Assembly: GCA_963281255.1 (NCBI GenBank)
Contig: OY725493.1
Span: forward strand, 4,371,857-4,435,856
DNA length: 64,000 bases
Reading direction: 5' to 3'
DNA from: Aphrocallistes beatrix
Lineage: Eukaryota; Porifera; Hexactinellida; Sceptrulophora; Aphrocallistidae
Positions within the stretch are counted from its first letter, which is position 1. Each line of letters starts with the position of its first letter. Below the pieces are notes generated by a model. It worked only from the letters and a program-made list of their open reading frames with translations. It was not told the DNA's origin and made no database searches. A program made the position numbers and the translations under genes. This document shows positions 53,101 through 63,193 of this stretch, piece by piece.

Positions 53101-53881
53101 TATTTTCATTCTATATTTAGAACTGAGTTGAATCTGAGCCTATTTATAGGTGTGTGCGGATGCGTGCTGGGCTCTCTCCTTCCTGGCAGATGGACTCAAC
53201 GCCGAGATCCATGTGGTCATACATTCAGGAGTCATTCCATTCCTTGTGCCACTTTTGGAGCACCAAGAAGTAAAGATAGTTATCCCCGCCCTGCGGACCC
53301 TTGGGAATATTTCCACTGGAAGTGGTGAGCAGACACAAGTGATCATAGACAATGGGATTCTGCCCAAGCTACAGACACTTCTGGGTCACCTCAAGCAGGA
53401 CATCGTCCGTGATGCTGTGTGGACACTCTCTAACATCACAGCTGGATCTCGTGAGCAGATCCAGGCAGTTATTGATGCCGGATTGATATCACAGCTGATC
53501 GAGGTGTTAAGTGACGGGGAGTTTAAGACTCAGGTGGAGGCGGCGTGGGCTGTGTCAAACTTTACAGTCTGGGGTGCGCCGGACCAGATCAAGTACCTGG
53601 TAGGACAGAGAGCCATCCCGCCCATGTGCTCCCTCCTGAAGGCGAAGGATGCTAAATTGATCCAAGTTGTCCTGGAAGGACTCCGGAACATTCTGCGTCA
53701 CTCAGGCGATAAACGGCTGAATCTGAACGTGGTGAACAGCATCGAGGAGTCAGGTGGCCTCGACTTGATCGATTCCCTCCAGGAACACAATTCGTCCGTC
53801 ATCGAACAGCTTGCAAAAACGATCATTGATCAATACTTCCCGAGCGATGACGAAATTGGTGCCGAAGGAGGTGACAATTAG
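50104..53881 (+). CDS. Importin-alpha-like ARM protein, copy 2, no IBB domain seen
   Basis: Exons 50104-50310, 50372-50785 and 53150-53881 join in frame to about 450 aa, with all splice sites at the same positions as copy 1. ARM Trp/Asn pairs are kept ([52 protein letters not shown]), and the C-terminus is full ([15 protein letters not shown]). In canonical importin-alpha these Trp/Asn ladders bind nuclear localisation signals, and the N-terminal IBB recruits importin-beta and autoinhibits. No IBB-like basic block is seen before ARM1 ([20 protein letters not shown]). A leader exon with MEMKIKRV ends out of frame with this exon, so the ATG at 50104 is the likely start. This looks like the more intact duplicate. 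Confidence 0.9.
50919..51036 (+). mobile_element. TTAA element, 118 bp, GAAAGT-rich
   Basis: Flanked by TTAA (50915-50918 and 51037-51040). The ends share CCC..TGGCTAGG in inverse orientation. Copy 1 has a single TTAA at 42521-42524 in identical flanks, showing a clean insertion. Confidence 0.92.
51130..51930 (+). repeat. Hairpin-ended repeat split by a TA MITE
   Basis: CATTCTTACTATTAAAACTC.. (51130) continues after the MITE as GTAACGAATTGATTGAAAAG.. to about 51930. One perfect TGACGTCA (51673-51680). The GC terminus is missing. Confidence 0.85.
51180..51543. mobile_element. pogo/Tigger-like MITE with TA duplication
   Basis: CAGTCAAACCTGCTATAACG / CGTTATATACAGGTTCCACTG, TA at 51178-51179 and 51544-51545. 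Inserted into the (TA)n tract of the hairpin-ended repeat. Close relative at 22873-23275. Confidence 0.9.
51941..52967. mobile_element. 1 kb foldback element, arms about 450 bp
   Basis: Ends AATGCCTCACAGTA / TACTGTGAGGCAT. The arms diverge by roughly 10% but match along their whole length (GCATATATAAACATGGTATC against GATGCCATGTTTATACATGC; CATATCATTGCGCAACAGG against CCTGTTGCGCAATGATATG). No coding capacity. Confidence 0.88.
52985..53050 (+). repeat. 22 bp tandem repeat, three units
   Basis: AACGAGCATGCTCTCTCGAC + CT, then two near copies, just upstream of the last exon of importin copy 2. Each unit holds the palindrome GAGCATGCTC (GGGCATGCTC in the third). Confidence 0.9.
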
Positions 53882-54489
53882 TACCAGTTCAATGTTCCCG
53901 CTTACGACCCCGCGAACTTCTAGTTTTAGGTGTGAAATGGTACTCAGTCGGTAATGGCAGAGAAAGTCAGCTGTATCGTCTGCCATTGAGCATGGGGGGT
54001 GTCTTTGTCGGTTATACTACAACTAACTATCATGATTTGTGTTCCGCAACCTTTCCTATGTTACTATGTTCTATTTTTAGTATACTTTGAGCTCATATTA
54101 GTTCATTACTGGGTTTGAGAGGCTAATATAGCAACGGTAATGTGTGGATGGAATTCGATCTTATCAATTTTAAAAATGTTACAAGCCCGCTTCGCTTACT
54201 TGCGGTGCGCGGCTAGCGGACATTGCGTGTCCGCAGGTCAACATGCGGGCGTATGGGGATATTAAAGAAAATTGATTGCTTTCTAATCATCTACTAAAAA
54301 AAATTTTGTTTTCTACGGTTAATCATAAATTCAGAACTGGAGGGGAAAGCGGAATAAGGCCGAATTATTTCAGTGTTGAAATATTTTGTTTTCCGTCCCG
54401 TCCCAGGAATTAGGTATGCCTGAGAACCTTCCAGATCCAAACCCAGGAATAATCATTAGTTTGATAATGTAATTAGTGAATGAAGAAGG

Positions 54490-56855
54490 ATGAACGAAGA
54501 AACTGCAATTGACGATAAAATGCTGAAAGAAAAGCAGGAGCTTATAAAGGATGCGTTGGAGCATCTCTCTCAGATAACCAGTATCGGAAATCCAACAATC
54601 CTAATTGAGAAAACCAAACTTATCATTTACATTTGCAAACAGCTCCTACAAGGATTTGACGAGGTCACAATCAATAAAACTAGCAGTTACGTCACGATGC
54701 TGGTCAGCAATACCAAGATCATAGCCGCAGACCCTACCGTTGTTACAGCTGAAGCTATTAAAAGGTAAGTGCGTACCTTTTCTGAGTTAGATGTATATCA
54801 AATTCCAGCGAGATAGTTGAGAATTGTTTAAATCTAAAATGTTTTCTTCCACCAGCCTGTCGAGGAGTAGAGACAAGCTCTTGAATCAGCTCTTGGAGAT
54901 CAACGCTGTCTTGGAGCAGAATGCTGTGCATGTTTACGATAGCTTACACCGGAGTGCCGGGCCCTCTCAACCGGTAGATGAGGACAAGGAGAGGGAGCTC
55001 CTGGAGCAGCTGGCCAAGCAGAGAGGGGAGCTGAGAGCTAAGAAGGCCGTGCAGCAGGCCTTCATCCTGGAGGGAGATCCTGCTACCATGCTTGAAGAGG
55101 TGAGTTCATCCCTAGCATCTTCAGGTGTCATTCTGGGAATGACAAAGTAGAGAGAAGAGAAACTCATGAATACAGCTTGTGTCCTGTGGGAACAAATATT
55201 GAACTAAAACAAAGAAAATAATTAAGTTCCAGGGTTTCCTACATTTAGTGCTCCCAAACCTTAAGGTAGTTTGTGCGGCGATGGTTGGTGTTAGGAATAC
55301 CCAAATCTGCCTTTTCTGTTTGCATCCTTCACATCCGCTGACCTACATTGGATTTAGTGTGCTTCCTACACTACTGTATAGGATCTATGAATGGAGAGAG
55401 AACTCGGGACAGCGGAAAGTAACCTACTCCCCCATTCCCCACTTATGATTTTGTAACGTAATCACAAGACAATAAAACCACAAATTGGCTTTGATACTAA
55501 TCGGTCGATATCAATAGCTACATCGCAATTTGATATGATACACATTTTCAGCTTTTTTCATCGTTTATTAATTTCCATTTCCTTAGGTGGTGGCAGAATT
55601 TCTGAGTAGCACAAAAAGCTTGGAAGATAGCTATGCTCCTGGAAATAATCCTTCTCGGAGTGAGATACATCTATCTCTCTGCGGAATTTCTAGCTCCGTG
55701 CTGAGACTATTGGACCTGATTGATTCCCTGTTCGTGAGCAAATTCCCGATGAGGAAGCAGGTGTACACATTCACAGAGAAACTGATTGAGCTAGGAATGG
55801 CCTACAAGCCGGTGGATAGGAAGGGTGGCAGAGAGGGAGAAGCGATCAGTGACATGAGAAAACAGTTGCCAGCTCTGCAAAACTCTGCTAAGGTATCCAA
55901 GTGCAATTTTAATTTATACCCACTCTGGAATTTGACACCTCTAAGTTTTCTAATTACAAGTATCAGTCACTTAAATGTAATCAGTTGATTCAGTTCATTA
56001 GTTATCTTTTCTTTTCGCATGAAATTAGTATTTGAGATTTTTTCTTGAATTTTTTACCCAGATTAACTTTATCACAACATTCCTTAGTCAAATAGACTTG
56101 ACCCAGATGTCAATAGTATATACTGAGGGATCCTATTGTCTCATTCATAGGGTATTTCTATAATTTCTGATCTTCCATTCAGCTTCCCTATATCTCTTTG
56201 AACCCGAGTAGACCGAATTTCTAGGAATCATATTATGTTTCTAAATTATAAAATCTTCACTCCAGATATGCAATTCCTTTCCCCAGTGATAAATATCATT
56301 TTGTCACTAGTAGCAACTGCTTATCCATTATTAATTATAAATTTGAACTTAGTTACTCTGTATTAGGTCATGCTGAATCAGCTGGAAGAGAGAGTGCGGA
56401 ACCTAACTGCCAGTAGACAGAAGAGCATGAAGCGTAGACAAGACCTGTCCCTGATAGGCAGTCGAGAGTTTGACAAGTTAGACACACAGCTGTTGCAGAC
56501 AATTCAGAAAGAGGACAACAGATCGACGCGATGTCTCCACCTCCGTCTCATCTGCCACGTGTGCTGTACCAGCGCTAAGCAGACCAGCAACGGCGAGCCC
56601 ATTAAGCGGGGATCTGTCCTCAGACTAGAGGTGTCAGGAGACGCGAGTATTCGCGAATTGAAAGAACAGCTGAGTAAGTACACGGGCATTCCTGTGAAGT
56701 ACGTGCTGCCGAGGTTCCCAGGCGTGAACCAACCGACCAACAACGAAGTAGAGCTGGGGGAGCTGTTCGAGGGAGGAGACATGCGCGATGTGTTTCTATT
56801 CGACTTGTCTTCCTCTGAAGGCGAGTTGCTTTATAGTCCAGAGTTAGAGTATTAA
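54490..56855 (+). CDS. Unrecognised helical protein with possible ubiquitin-like C-terminus, four exons
   Basis: Exons 54490-54764, 54856-55099, 55587-55892 and 56367-56855 join in frame to 437 aa. I do not recognise the family. Residues 1 to about 320 look largely helical (KEKQELIKDALEHLSQI; RDKLLNQLLEINAVLEQNA; EDKERELLEQLAKQRGELRAKKAVQQAF; LNQLEERVRNLTASRQKSMKRRQDL). The last ~95 residues look beta-rich and ubiquitin-like (RLEVSGDASIRELKEQLSKY..VKYVLPRF). A repeated VAEF/SSTKSLED-like helical bundle could form a scaffold. It has its own stop, which lies within a minisatellite, so it is probably separate from the SH3 gene 0.9 kb downstream. Introns are 91, 487 and 474 bp with standard sites. 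Confidence 0.75.
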
Positions 56856-56918
56856 GTAAGAGTTAGAGTATTAAGTAAGAGTTAGAGTATTAAGTAAGAG
56901 TTAGGGTATTAATTAATA
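56841..56918 (+). repeat. 19 bp tandem repeat spanning a stop codon
   Basis: About four units of GAGTTAGAGTATTAAGTAA. The first encodes the end ELEY and the stop of the upstream gene. Confidence 0.9.
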
Positions 56919-57724
56919 GTTAAGTAATTAATCTCATTCGATATTCTCTCTTCCTGCTGTCTTGGATACCCAGCGTTTGATATCAGCTCAATTTACGTTT
57001 TACAAGTGTATGTGTTCTATGTATGTTCCAGCAGGATAGTGCAATCAGTGATTATGCGAAATCCCTGAACATTTTAGGAGAATCATATAATTTTTAGAAT
57101 ATCTAGGAATTCCACAGAATTCGTATTCTAAAAACCGTGATTTCCTTTGATACCCCAGCTCTTACTCTTATGTGCTGTTCAAGTTGTACGTATATGACTA
57201 CAGGAATTTCGGTGATCCCTCCCACGATCTACTTTCGGGATTTGAACAGACAAAATATTCCAACAGTCCCAGCTTGCAGCTTGGAGATTAGAATTTCATG
57301 AAATCGTAGTTCTTTTTAGTTAAGAATTCAGTTGAATTCTTAGATATTTCAGGAAATTTGTAAAGTGCGTACCTGTGCTCCTTGCACAAAATGTTAATGA
57401 CATGAATTTGTTCAGAGATTTCGCGTAATTACTTGATTCCACTATCTTACTGTAACAAATACATATACTAGCAATAGCAACAATTGCCTATTTCTGATAA
57501 ATACAAACAAAACGATTATGTTATCAATGGACATCCCGCATCACTTTTCAGCTATTACAGTCATTATAATATCACACTGCGATACATGCATGCACAGATA
57601 AATTCAATTTGATCTTATACATAATACAATCGCGCTTCGCTTGACTGACAAACAAACCAATACATACATACATACAGCAATTGAGTTATAATTATACCAG
57701 TATATTATGTTTGACTTGTTTCAG
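56919..57724. other. Intergenic or first intron of the SH3 gene
   Basis: No recognisable exon. Ends with a good acceptor (TTTGACTTGTTTCAG). A short CAATCGCGCTTCGCTTGA near 57629 is a tiny relic of the hairpin-ended repeat. Confidence 0.5.
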
Positions 57725-60700
57725 GCCAGAATGAAGATGAACTGAGAGAGCTCCGCAGGTTGGCAGTGGCTCAGATGTCCATAGATGACTACGACTGGGC
57801 TGGGGAGTGGGAGGGAGATATCGCACAGGCAACCGTGGATTATGACGTCACAGAATCAGGACACCTGTCATTCATTGAAGGGGAGCTGGTGAAGGTGTTG
57901 GAGAGAAGTTCGGACGGGTGGTGGAGAGGAGAGGTGAATGGTGTGCAGGGGGTATTCTACAAGACTTTCGTGCAAGAGCTACAGCGTGAGTCGAACAGCT
58001 CAATTCCTACCAACTTTAAGCAAGTCAAGTTCTCTGTCAAGAAAAAAGAATCCTATCTGACTAGGAAGAAATCGGATGAGGTACCCGGCCCACCCCCACC
58101 CGAGAAGAAATTGATCAAATCTGTCTCGCAAGAGGGCAAGCCGCAGACTCCTGATCTGAAGAAGAAAGCTTCCCACTTCTCTATAGAACTGGACGAGCCG
58201 CCGCCCGAAGCACAGAATAGCCTTGCTTCTGTTCCAGAGGCGGATCCTATTCCTCAGAAACCAGACTTCCCAGCTTCAGACAGAACCGTATTTGTTAGAG
58301 AGAAGGAGAGCTCCTCCGAGAAGAAACCCCCCAACTCCAACCGCGTGGCCTCAGTAGACATCGACGAACTCATAGACCAGCTGAGTGAGTATTCAGGTAT
58401 ACCTGTGCCCGAGACTCCCAATGAACCTCTTCCCCCTTCCCCTTACCCTGCCATTCCCATTTCTGCTCCCGATCCTACTTCCGCCATGGCAGTCCCCAGT
58501 ATAACAAACTTAGGGTTTGGTACGGAGTCTCCTGTCACCTCTCCCAAGGGCTCGTTCCAAGAGACATCCACTTCCTACACGTCCTCCACCACTTCCTCCA
58601 CCAATCCGCTCTTCTCGAAGAGTAGCGAGTTCGGACAGATGTACGACTCTCTACTTGGTGTCAAGAGCAGTTCGAATTTGGAGGACGGTAGTGCGAGCGA
58701 GACGGAAGATAATCCCTTATACGAGAAGGTGGGAGCAGCTCCAGAGGAAACGGCTGCTGAAAAACCGACTGAGAGTGCAGAACTTTTGGTGGGGACTTCT
58801 AACAATTATTCTGAGACCGCTTCTCCCTCTGACCCTCCGCCTCTCCCCACCACTTCACGCCCGCCTAAATCATCTGTGTCTATGCAGCCACCCCCCTCCT
58901 CCACCGTTCTGGCGCCTAAACTTAAAGGAAAGCCCACTTCAGCCAAGAAAAGTAAGCTGAGTAGTGCCAAGGGAGAGAAAGATAAAGCGAAACCGGAAAA
59001 GAAGAAAAGGAATTTTTTTGGGAAGAAGCAGAAGAGCACAGACGGGAGCATGTTCTCCGAAGAACCTCCTCTAGCCCCTGTCTCTGCTTCAGCGGATAAT
59101 GCTTCCTCCAACAACTCAAATCCAAACCCTATCTTTGAGGGCACTTTCACACCTCAACAGCCACCCGACGTAACTGCTTCTGTTTATGAAGAAATTGACA
59201 GGACCAAAGTGACTAAACCCACTCCTCAAAGTAAAGAAAAGTTCTCTCAATCTCTGCCCCAGGAGATCAACGTCTCGCTTAGACGCAGCCATTACGAAGA
59301 AGTTCCTATGTTGTTAACTCCTCCTCCTCAGGCCAAGTTAAGAAAGGCCGAGACTATTATTGAGGATAGTAAAGATGACGATATCGGACCTCAGATTGTA
59401 GTGGGAGACCACATGTACTCACAAATTGGTGTTAAGCCAAATTCGATAAATAAAAGTGAGAATGTCGAAACGAACTCTCAGCTGACATTGTCTACTGACG
59501 AGTTGTCTCCAGTAGCTCTGAGGAATACTCCGGGAGGGATTAGCTTTACTCGGCCAGAACCCATTACACCAGAAGGTCAGGGGCAACTGTCTCCGGGGAT
59601 TAAGTCCTGTCCCATCTATTCTCAAATCATGAGAAAGCGGGACTCTATCATTATTCAAGACGAAGACGATACTCCCGTTGCTGTCAATGTAACTCCGGAG
59701 AGAGAATGGAATGGAGCGAATCCTGAGGATAATCCGCAGGAAAGCGGCGACACCCTCGCGACATCTCGCCCCATCCTGCCCCCTAAGACTCTCACCATGG
59801 AAGATGTGGAGGTATACATTAATGAGAAAGACGACCAAACCGTGGTTCCCTATGAAAAAGCCGTCCCACCTTCTCCCAACCAAGCACCGGGAAAGAGGGT
59901 CTCTCACTACTACGAAATAAACACTTCAGATTCGCCGCCTCTCCCAGTTCGCACTTTATCACAAGATGACACCTATGAAGTTGTGGAAAACCGACCACGG
60001 TCACACTCCACCCCTCATCGTAAAGGAGTCGAGCACCCAGTGAAAACACCTCTTGAACACTCTCAGTCAGCTGCTCACACGCCCAAAGCGTTGATACCCG
60101 CCAAAGATAATGAGCTGCCTCTCATCCCCGCGACAGAACAGGATGCGAATGATGCTTACGAGAGTATAGACAGTGTCATGGGTGCCAGTGCGAAATTCAG
60201 TAATAAGCAGTGCGAATCCAACCCAACTCCAATGCCTACCCCTGTCATCGATGTCAGGAGTATGTATACGGAAGCTCTGTTAGTTTGCATCAGTAACTTA
60301 ATACAGATAAAAGTAGTTAACTGTACGCTGTTTTCCAAAGACAACTCACAGCAGACAAAGAAGATCATCAAATCTCTAGAAATGGGTCAGCCTCTGAATG
60401 TAGATTACAGAACGCCCCCTTCTATCCTCGCAAGTCTGGTGAGACAGATGTTGAAGACTGATAGAGTTGGGCCCCTCTTCTCTGTCGCAGTCACAGAGCA
60501 ATTACTCCAACTCGTTAAGAGTGATCGAGAGCTCTCCATTAGTGGGTATATCAATTCTGTGTCGAGAGATTTAAACAAGTTCATTCGCGATTTTATTTAC
60601 TTTATCTACTTAAACTTGAATGACTTGAATGAGAAGAAAAAACAAGAATTCATCGTTTGCCTCTCTCCGCTGTTTTTCGAAGACACGAGCAGGAAGAACA

Positions 60701-60765
60701 TGGACACATGTAAACATATTCTCCGCTACCTAGTTGAGCATTATTCCATCATCTTTCAAAATTGA
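57725..60765 (+). CDS. SH3 protein with tyrosine-motif ladder and degenerate RhoGAP-like end
   Basis: A large exon, open from 57727; the first in-frame ATG is 57775. The preceding frame (QNEDELRELRRLAVAQM) follows an acceptor at 57724, so an upstream exon is likely and the start is uncertain. An SH3 domain lies near the N-terminus (ATVDYDVTESGHLSF..DGWWRGEVNGVQGVFYKTFV). It keeps the WW pair but has unusual residues in place of the ALYDY and PxNY motifs. A long disordered middle follows, with Pro-rich stretches (GPPPPEKK; DPPPLPTTSRPPKSS) and about eight Tyr motifs: PLYEKV, VYEEID, HYEEVP, MYSQIG, IYSQIM, YYEIN, TYEVVE, AYESID. The last ~165 aa (TKKIIKSLEMGQPLNVDY..PSILASLVRQMLKTD..) resemble a RhoGAP fold, but the GIFR arginine-finger block is not present (TLFSKDNS). 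It is probably a signalling adaptor. Confidence 0.75.
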
Positions 60766-61336
60766 TTTTTGTGTGCGCACTAATTTCCCACACATAAACT
60801 GCTTTATACCTTATTTGTATATTATTGTATTGCTGTTAAAATATTATGCTTTTGCAGTTTGTGTGTTAGCTTTATACTTATACAATTCAGTCAGTAATAG
60901 TTATACTATCTATCACTAACGAATGTTTTCAGGTGGTCTAGATCTGATAACTGAGGTTGCAGTAGTTGAAAATGCATCTTTTGCGCAAGTGTAAATAAAT
61001 TTCTTAAATTAATCTTCGATGATAGCTACTTAGCGAATCGAAAATCTCCGAAGCCCTCTCTTCAAGTTAAACAGAGAAGTCAACTTGTAAAGGCAAGATA
61101 TTTTCCTCGCTCTTTTTAATACAGTTCCTAGAGGCTAGAGGGAAATGTCCTATGGCGTGGATGGGATGACCCATCCCTCCGTCCTTCATCGCATGCCTTC
61201 TGTGGGTCCCTTTAAATTGTAGATGGTGTTTGTGTGAAATTCCATGATTTCCGGTGTCGGTTACCGCTAGTGTCAGAAATCTCCTGGACCTCTGGTCTTA
61301 GGATCATTCGTCTGGGAGTACAACACCGGTTTATAG

Positions 61337-61819
61337 GGTTTGGGTGATCCAAAAGTTCTGCAACATAAATTTTGCTTCATTGGTTTGACTAAGATAATTT
61401 AGTTTAACTTTAAATCGGTTTGCATCTATGGAATCTACCACCCTTCTAGTTTAGAAATGAACACTATTCATTGCACAAAATATTTTTTAAACAAATTTTT
61501 GAAATATTCCAATAATCTGATCTCAAAAATAACTTTTTTTCTCCAGATTAAATATATTTTTATCTTCCTATAATCAGTCATTAATTCAAAATACTAAAAT
61601 AGGATTATTTATTTTAGCTTATAGACGGGAAATCACCAATAAGAACAACCATTTTTAAAGTATGATCATAGAATGTGCATAGCATTCGATATTTTTTCTT
61701 TTGATTTTTCTCTTTTTTCTAAACACGCAAACTTTTATGATCCAAATATATTAAGGAATACAGGCAATTGGATTGCAAAATAATTAAAATAATCCGTATA
61801 ATACTTTTGGATCACCCTG
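61337..61819. mobile_element. Mariner-type MITE
   Basis: Ends GGGTGATCCAAAAGTTCTG / TACTTTTGGATCACCCTG, TA at the right (61820-61821). About 480 bp, AT-rich, no transposase. Confidence 0.75.
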
Positions 61820-62583
61820 TATATAGGAGTATATGTTACATATTTTCACTTTTTTAATGGTATTGTATTTAAATGTAATACTACTATAGTATATAATTTA
61901 ATATATATAATTTAAAGTGAAACGATCGTTTACAAATCATTAAGACTACCTTTTTAGACCATATTGCTCAGGGAGCCTGTGAAAATTTACTTAAATCTTA
62001 AAATATTATATATTCGTCATAAAGATTGCCTGCGTCTCGGTTAATGAGAACATACATCGACATAAGAGTATACGTTATATACAAATTATGCAGATTAAAT
62101 GTAACTACGTATTTGGAACAAAAGTTGAGTGAGGGGGCGGTATATCCTCCTCCCGGATTTACTCCCCTGGGTGGAAACTTGTATGAGGGATTTAGCTATA
62201 ATACTTTTAAACTAAAGTGTAAACAGTTTAACGTTATCTTATTTTCGCACTTACCTTACGATGGGAAATTAACGATACATTTTAATTATTCTATTTCGTC
62301 CAAATCGCATTTAAGCGGTCAAGTCAGTCAGACCATGGACCCTTGTTGGTGTGTAGTATTAAAAAGCATTGAACCTAACCACTATGGCAATGTAAGGTCA
62401 TTAGCCTGACCACGTTACAACTGTATTCCGTCGAAGCTGTCACATCTACCACAAAGATTGGAGACTATTTTGGGGGAAAATGGTATTCATTCAGGGGATT
62501 GTTTTAAAAAGATTTTTTTCACATTACTCAATCTAGTTAATTTCATATATTAAAATGTTCTTCTCTCTATTGCATTAATATTC

Positions 62584-62613
62584 GTTTACTTTATGTATAT
62601 ACATAAAGTAAAC
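62584..62613. repeat. Perfect 30 bp palindrome
   Basis: GTTTACTTTATGTAT followed directly by its exact inverse complement, no loop. Confidence 0.95.
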
Positions 62614-62817
62614 AAATTCAAAAAAATAGGCTAGAGACTAACTTTCAACAGTCAACATGGTGTTTTTAGGTGTGTAAATTTCGAATATCGTATTTCCGAA
62701 TCTATATGATAAGTTATTTGTTTACTTTTGTTTACAATAGATTCATAAAATAAGCATATTCAATATTTGGCACCCGTAAGAAATCCTGAATTTGTTGATA
62801 TTCCCAAGCACCCATAT

Positions 62818-62880
62818 GGCGACTCTGCGAACACAAAGTGTTCGCAAGCCGCGCTACACAAATGCGCGAAGCGCGCTTGT
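62818..62880 (+). repeat. Hairpin-terminus fragment
   Basis: GCGACTCTGCGAACACAAAG.. to GCGAAGCGCGCTTGT, an isolated GC-rich end of the dispersed repeat. The hairpin is GCGAACACAAAGTGTTCGC, showing a compensated base pair (GGACAC to GAACAC with GTGTCC to GTGTTC). Confidence 0.8.
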
Positions 62881-63193
62881 TTGGAATTATAATCCAATCA
62901 ATACTAAAGAACGCTGATTCGCGGCTTTACCATAAATAGCGATTTGGATGGATTTATGTAAGTAGAGATTAGTCACTGGTATTCAATTGATATTCGCGTC
63001 TGTAAAGGTTATCTTATTCAACTTTCAAAGAACTTGAAAGCCATGCAACCTTCATTGAAATCGATATATGCTTTTCGTTGTTGAGCTTGAATTTTAAACT
63101 ACAGCTGCTATTCTAAAGTACGCATTCTAATTATAATTGACCAATTTATTCAAACTAAGTCGTAACCTAGTGAGATCTTAATTCAACAGCTCG

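Larger units (their letters stand above)
48155..54385 (+). repeat. Segmental duplication, copy 2 (importin-alpha locus)
   Basis: Second copy of the 40430-46085 block. Private insertions: the foldback at 49212-49972, the TTAA element 50919-51036, the TA MITE 51180-51543 and the foldback 51941-52967. Confidence 0.9.
60766..63193. other. Intergenic between the SH3 gene and 14-3-3
   Basis: Contains the mariner-type MITE and repeat fragments listed separately. The 127-codon frame at 62026-62409 matches no family I know (PPPGFTPLGG, DPCWCVVL) and is left unassigned. Confidence 0.5.

Noticed and set aside
57725-57774. Fusion of the 54.5 kb gene with the SH3 gene
   Set aside because: The upstream gene has its own stop at 56855 and no alternative donor in its last exon was convincing.
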